Source of the DNA: Peribacillus tepidiphilus
GTDB taxonomy: Bacteria > Bacillota > Bacilli > Bacillales > DSM-1321
DNA length: 64,000 nt
Direction: 5' to 3'
NCBI RefSeq assembly: GCF_009466385.1
Contig: NZ_WIAQ01000006.1
Span: 7,501-71,500 of the forward strand
Part shown: positions 60,949-64,000 of the stretch, in pieces
How the letters are laid out: each line of letters starts with the position of its first letter
Position numbering within the stretch: the stretch's first letter is position 1
Made by a program: the position numbers and the translations under genes
Notes under the pieces: model-generated
Told to the model about the DNA's origin: nothing
Databases searched by the model: none
What the model saw: only the letters and a program-made list of their open reading frames with translations

Positions 60949-61905
60949 ATGATTTACGAACAGAAGCATCCGATCATTGAACGGATTTTAAATAACATAG
61001 ATAAAGTGATAATCGGTAAAAGAGATATAGCTGAATTAAGTCTTGTGGCCTTGCTTGCAGAGGGGCATGTGCTTTTAGAGGATGTTCCGGGTGTTGGGAA
61101 AACCATGATGGTTCGCTCGCTGGCAAAATCCATGAATGCAAGCTTTAAGAGAATCCAGTTTACTCCTGATTTGCTTCCATCCGATGTAACAGGAACATCC
61201 ATTTATAATCCACGTGAGCAGGAATTTATTTTCAGACAGGGTCCTATAATGGGGAATATTATTTTAGCTGATGAAATTAACCGAACTTCACCGAAGACTC
61301 AATCCGCTCTGCTTGAAGGGATGGAAGAGGCAAGTGTTACCGTAGACGGAGTTACAAGAAAACTAGAGAAGCCGTTTTTTGTTATGGCTACCCAAAACCC
61401 GATTGAATATGAAGGCACCTATCCTCTCCCTGAAGCTCAGCTTGATCGATTTTTATTAAAAATGAAAATGGGTTATCCAGAGGCTGCAGAAGAAATGGAA
61501 TTACTGAGCCGTGCTCAAACCACTCATCCAATTGAAAATCTAGAACCAGTTGTCAGCTTGGAAGATGTTAGACAGATGCAGCAGGACGTTAGAAAAATTT
61601 ACGTTGATGATACAATGAAACAATACATTGTTGAGCTTGCCGACCGGACAAGAAAAGACAGCCATGTTTATTTAGGAGCTAGTCCAAGGGGAAGTATTGC
61701 TTTAATGAAAGCTGCTCAAGCCTATGCATTCATGAATGGAAGAGAGTATGTATTGCCAGATGATATTCAATATTTGGCCCCTTTCGTGTTTTCCCATCGA
61801 ATCATTCTTAAATCAGAAGCCAAATATGATGGAATTTCAGCTGAGGATCTTGTCCAAACACTCCTTACTAAAATTCCAGTGCCTGTCCAAAGGCTCGTGA
61901 AATAG
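60949..61905 (+). CDS. yeaC: MoxR-type AAA+ ATPase (YeaC)
   Basis: About 318 aa. Walker A EDVPGVGKTMMVRSLAKS near 44-61, Walker B NIILADEINRTSPKTQSALLEGM near 101-123, sensor ATQNPIEYEGTYPLPEAQLDRFLLK near 146-170, and arginine-finger region ASPRGSIALMKAAQAYA. MoxR ATPases work as chaperones for partner proteins encoded beside them. ATG 60949 is better spaced from AGGAGG than 60946. Followed by DUF58 and transglutaminase genes, the standard trio. Confidence 0.94.
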   Translation: MIYEQKHPIIERILNNIDKVIIGKRDIAELSLVALLAEGHVLLEDVPGVGKTMMVRSLAKSMNASFKRIQFTPDLLPSDVTGTSIYNPREQEFIFRQGPIMGNIILADEINRTSPKTQSALLEGMEEASVTVDGVTRKLEKPFFVMATQNPIEYEGTYPLPEAQLDRFLLKMKMGYPEAAEEMELLSRAQTTHPIENLEPVVSLEDVRQMQQDVRKIYVDDTMKQYIVELADRTRKDSHVYLGASPRGSIALMKAAQAYAFMNGREYVLPDDIQYLAPFVFSHRIILKSEAKYDGISAEDLVQTLLTKIPVPVQRLVK

Positions 61906-61906
61906 A

Positions 61907-63115
61907 ATGAAACAAATTTTTGTGAAAATGGCTCCTTACACAAAGCTTCTTGCCCTCATCTTTTTAACGGTGGCAGCATTTGTTTATGCCATGTTTCAGG
62001 GAGGGTTTGTAAGTTGGTTTCTGTTCTACAGCTTTCTTCCTTTCAGTGTTTACAGTTTGCTTTTATTTTTCTATCCATTAAGGGATTTTCAGGTTAAGCG
62101 TTCGATTCAGTCGTCACAATGCAAAGCTGGAGAGGAGCTAACGATACATCTAACTCTTACGAGGAAATTTTCTTTCCCGTTGTTTTATTTAATCGTAGAG
62201 GACGTATTGCCGGAAAAACTATCGGAGCATTCAGGGTCTAACAGTCATGCTGTCCTTTTCCCATGGTTCAGAAAAGAACGATCCTTATCCTACAAAATTA
62301 CGAATCTCATACGGGGTGAGCATATTTTTCAGGATGTCTCTTTGAAAACAGGAGATTTACTGGGATTGGTTAAAAAAACGCTTACGCTTACTTCTCCGGG
62401 TAAAATTCTTGTTCTGCCCCAATATGAGAATGTTTATTTTAAACAAATGGAAGCCTACTATGAACAGGGACAAATGGCATCTGCGATAAAAATGAAAAGA
62501 GAAACGATTATGGTGTCAGGTGTTAGGGACTACCAGCCAGGGGATCGGCTTTCTTGGATTAATTGGAAAGCGACGGCAAAAAAGAATGAAATCATGACGA
62601 AAGAATTCGAGGAAAGAAAAAGTCAGGATGTTTTAATCATTTTAGACCAAAAAAAATCTCCTGTTTTTGAAGAAATGATTTCAATAGCGGCTTCTTTAGC
62701 CCATTCAATGATTAAAAAGGGCATTCAAACGGGCCTAATAGGAACTGTTGAAATGGAAAAAGGGTTTCAGATCAGGGGAGGGGAAACGCAAAAGCAAAAG
62801 ATCCTCAATTGGCTTGCAAAAATAGAAGACAGATCTGAAGTGGCTTTTAACAAAGCTTTAGAGGGCAGAGGCAAGTATTTTCCTTCTAATTTGTCCTTTA
62901 TCATCATAACGTCGCAGTTAAATAGAAATTCCTTGAATTGGTTCGCAAGCTTTAAAGCGAATCGACCTGCTACGATTTACTTTGTAACGACTGATTCTTT
63001 GCAGTATGAGGAAATGAGGGCGCTTAAAGAAACGGCAGCACTAAGAGGAATACATTTACTGATTATAAGCCCCGGTGAATGGAAACAGGCGTTAGCGGAG
63101 GTGAAAAGAGGATGA
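61907..63115 (+). CDS. yeaD: DUF58 membrane protein (YeaD type)
   Basis: 402 aa. Two membrane helices near the N-terminus (about 12-55) are followed by an outward beta domain and the DUF58 block GVRDYQPGDRLSWINWKATAKKNEIMTKEFEE (about 203-234), then a von Willebrand-like fold (VLIILDQKKSP, MISIAASLAHSMIKKGIQTGLI). The last four bases overlap the next gene as ATGA. It acts with MoxR; its exact role is unknown. Confidence 0.9.
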   Translation: MKQIFVKMAPYTKLLALIFLTVAAFVYAMFQGGFVSWFLFYSFLPFSVYSLLLFFYPLRDFQVKRSIQSSQCKAGEELTIHLTLTRKFSFPLFYLIVEDVLPEKLSEHSGSNSHAVLFPWFRKERSLSYKITNLIRGEHIFQDVSLKTGDLLGLVKKTLTLTSPGKILVLPQYENVYFKQMEAYYEQGQMASAIKMKRETIMVSGVRDYQPGDRLSWINWKATAKKNEIMTKEFEERKSQDVLIILDQKKSPVFEEMISIAASLAHSMIKKGIQTGLIGTVEMEKGFQIRGGETQKQKILNWLAKIEDRSEVAFNKALEGRGKYFPSNLSFIIITSQLNRNSLNWFASFKANRPATIYFVTTDSLQYEEMRALKETAALRGIHLLIISPGEWKQALAEVKRG

Positions 63116-64000
63116 ACCTTCGAATGAATACGGTGGAAAAAGCGGGAGAGCTTGTTTTTTATGGACTTGGCCTTTTATTGCTTTGGGAATGGTTGAGACC
63201 GCTCGAGCAATTGACAGGAACAGGCTATCTATCAGTATTTGTCGTATTTATTGCTTTATCGTTTCTATTACAATTTTTACAAACTAGACCTATTTATCGA
63301 TTGCTACTTTTAGTTTCTTATGTTCTCTGGTCTACGCATTTTCTTTATTACAAGAAAATCTCTCTTTTTGATTGGAATTGGCTACAATTATTGATTGGAA
63401 GTTTCACAGAAAGTATTGGTTTCTTAATGAGTAAAAATTGGGTGGAAATTTCGTATGAATTCCGAACCATCCTGTTTTTTATTCTACTTTGGCTTATGAC
63501 GTATCTTCTGCATTATTGGATTGTAGTCAAAAAAAGTATTTTTCTATTTTTTCTGGTTACTGTTTTGTTTATAACGATTTTAGATACGTTTTCACCTTAT
63601 GACGGCAATGCAGCTATTGTTCGTCTAGTCATTTTTGGATTCTTCATGCTTGGATGCCTTCATTTTTTTCGACTTCTGCAGAAGGAAAAGATTAAGGTAG
63701 ACAAAAGATTGTTTAGCAAATGGACCATTCCTCTTTTAGGTTTTATTGTATTTGCTACATTGTTTGGATTTTCGGCTCCGAAGTTTGATCCTCAATGGCC
63801 AGACCCAGTTCCTTATATCATCTCGTATTCAGAAAAGTTTACGGAAGAGGAGCCAGCCAAAAGAGCTGGTTTTGGGGAAGATGATTCAAGGCTTGGAGGG
63901 GATTTTTTAGAAGATGATACCGTTGTTTTGACAGTCAAAACAAATGCCAAGCATTATTGGAAAATAGAGAGCAAGGATGTTTATACAGGAAAAGGCTGGG
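63112..64000 (+). CDS. yebA: Transglutaminase-like membrane protein (YebA type), 3' cut by window
   Basis: The open frame from ATG 63112 runs to the window end (296 codons). Its N-terminal region has about six membrane helices, followed by the outside loop PKFDPQWPDPVPYIISYSEKF, DDDTVVLTVKTNAKHYWKIESKDVYTGKGW. This is the TgpA/DUF3488 N-terminus that carries a transglutaminase core beyond the window. Third gene of the moxR-DUF58-transglutaminase operon. Catalytic residues are not in view. Confidence 0.87.
   Translation, partial: MNLRMNTVEKAGELVFYGLGLLLLWEWLRPLEQLTGTGYLSVFVVFIALSFLLQFLQTRPIYRLLLLVSYVLWSTHFLYYKKISLFDWNWLQLLIGSFTESIGFLMSKNWVEISYEFRTILFFILLWLMTYLLHYWIVVKKSIFLFFLVTVLFITILDTFSPYDGNAAIVRLVIFGFFMLGCLHFFRLLQKEKIKVDKRLFSKWTIPLLGFIVFATLFGFSAPKFDPQWPDPVPYIISYSEKFTEEEPAKRAGFGEDDSRLGGDFLEDDTVVLTVKTNAKHYWKIESKDVYTGKGW

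Overview
The window is a chromosomal segment of a low-GC Gram-positive rod, almost certainly a Bacillaceae. The gene order tsaE-tsaB-rimI-tsaD / ydiF-type ABC-F / moaC / rex / ydiK / ydiL / groES-groEL is that of the Bacillus subtilis ydi-groE region. groES-groEL has a perfect CIRCE element, and groES starts with TTG behind a strong Shine-Dalgarno sequence. The species cannot be fixed from the sequence. Protein names taken from B. subtilis are used by family resemblance.

Layout. (1) 1-9539: host core genes for tRNA t6A modification (TsaE, TsaB, TsaD) with RimI, a cluster of DnaA boxes behind tsaD, an ABC-F ATPase, molybdopterin synthesis (MoaC), the redox repressor Rex, two membrane proteins and the chaperonin operon. 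(2) 9522-49155: a 39.6-kb prophage inserted into the last codons of groEL. It is bounded by an 18-bp direct repeat, ATGGGCGGAATGATGTAA. (3) 49156-54370: a scarred junk and accessory zone. It holds the displaced groEL terminator, a frameshifted and truncated second tyrosine recombinase, an ECF-like sigma/anti-sigma pair, a scar of a related prophage (integrase N-terminus next to a copy of a sigma-like late gene), a broken lipoprotein gene and an IS21-type istB remnant. (4) 54373-64000: host genes again. These are a LytS/LytR-type two-component system beside a CstA-family transporter with a cre-like site, an APC amino-acid permease, and the MoxR / DUF58 / transglutaminase trio (yeaC-yeaD-yebA type), the last cut by the window edge.

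The prophage looks complete and tailed, with siphovirus morphology (tape measure, no sheath). On the minus strand it carries the integrase, a PH-domain protein, a YHYH-domain surface protein, two tiny membrane proteins, an ImmA-type peptidase and an ImmR-type repressor. Rightward run a Cro-like protein, an excisionase-like protein, an antirepressor, and a recombination and replication block resembling the skin/PBSX type: YqaI-like, YqaJ, RecT, a replication initiator carrying iterons, and a DnaC-type loader. Many tiny early genes, a dUTPase and a sigma-like late regulator follow. The late block is terminase, portal, minor capsid, scaffold, capsid, connectors, tail tube, Gp15, tape measure, distal tail proteins, holin and amidase. 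Between the lysis genes and attR, in opposite orientation, sits a very AT-rich pair: a RelA/SpoT-fold toxin (toxSAS type) followed by a Panacea-domain antitoxin.

The regulatory logic is unusually readable. Four TTACC-N4-GGTAA-type operators lie between the divergent repressor and cro genes. The two degenerate ones place a TTGCC half-site exactly at the -35 positions of the leftward and rightward promoters. A fifth perfect operator lies inside the end of the cro-like gene.
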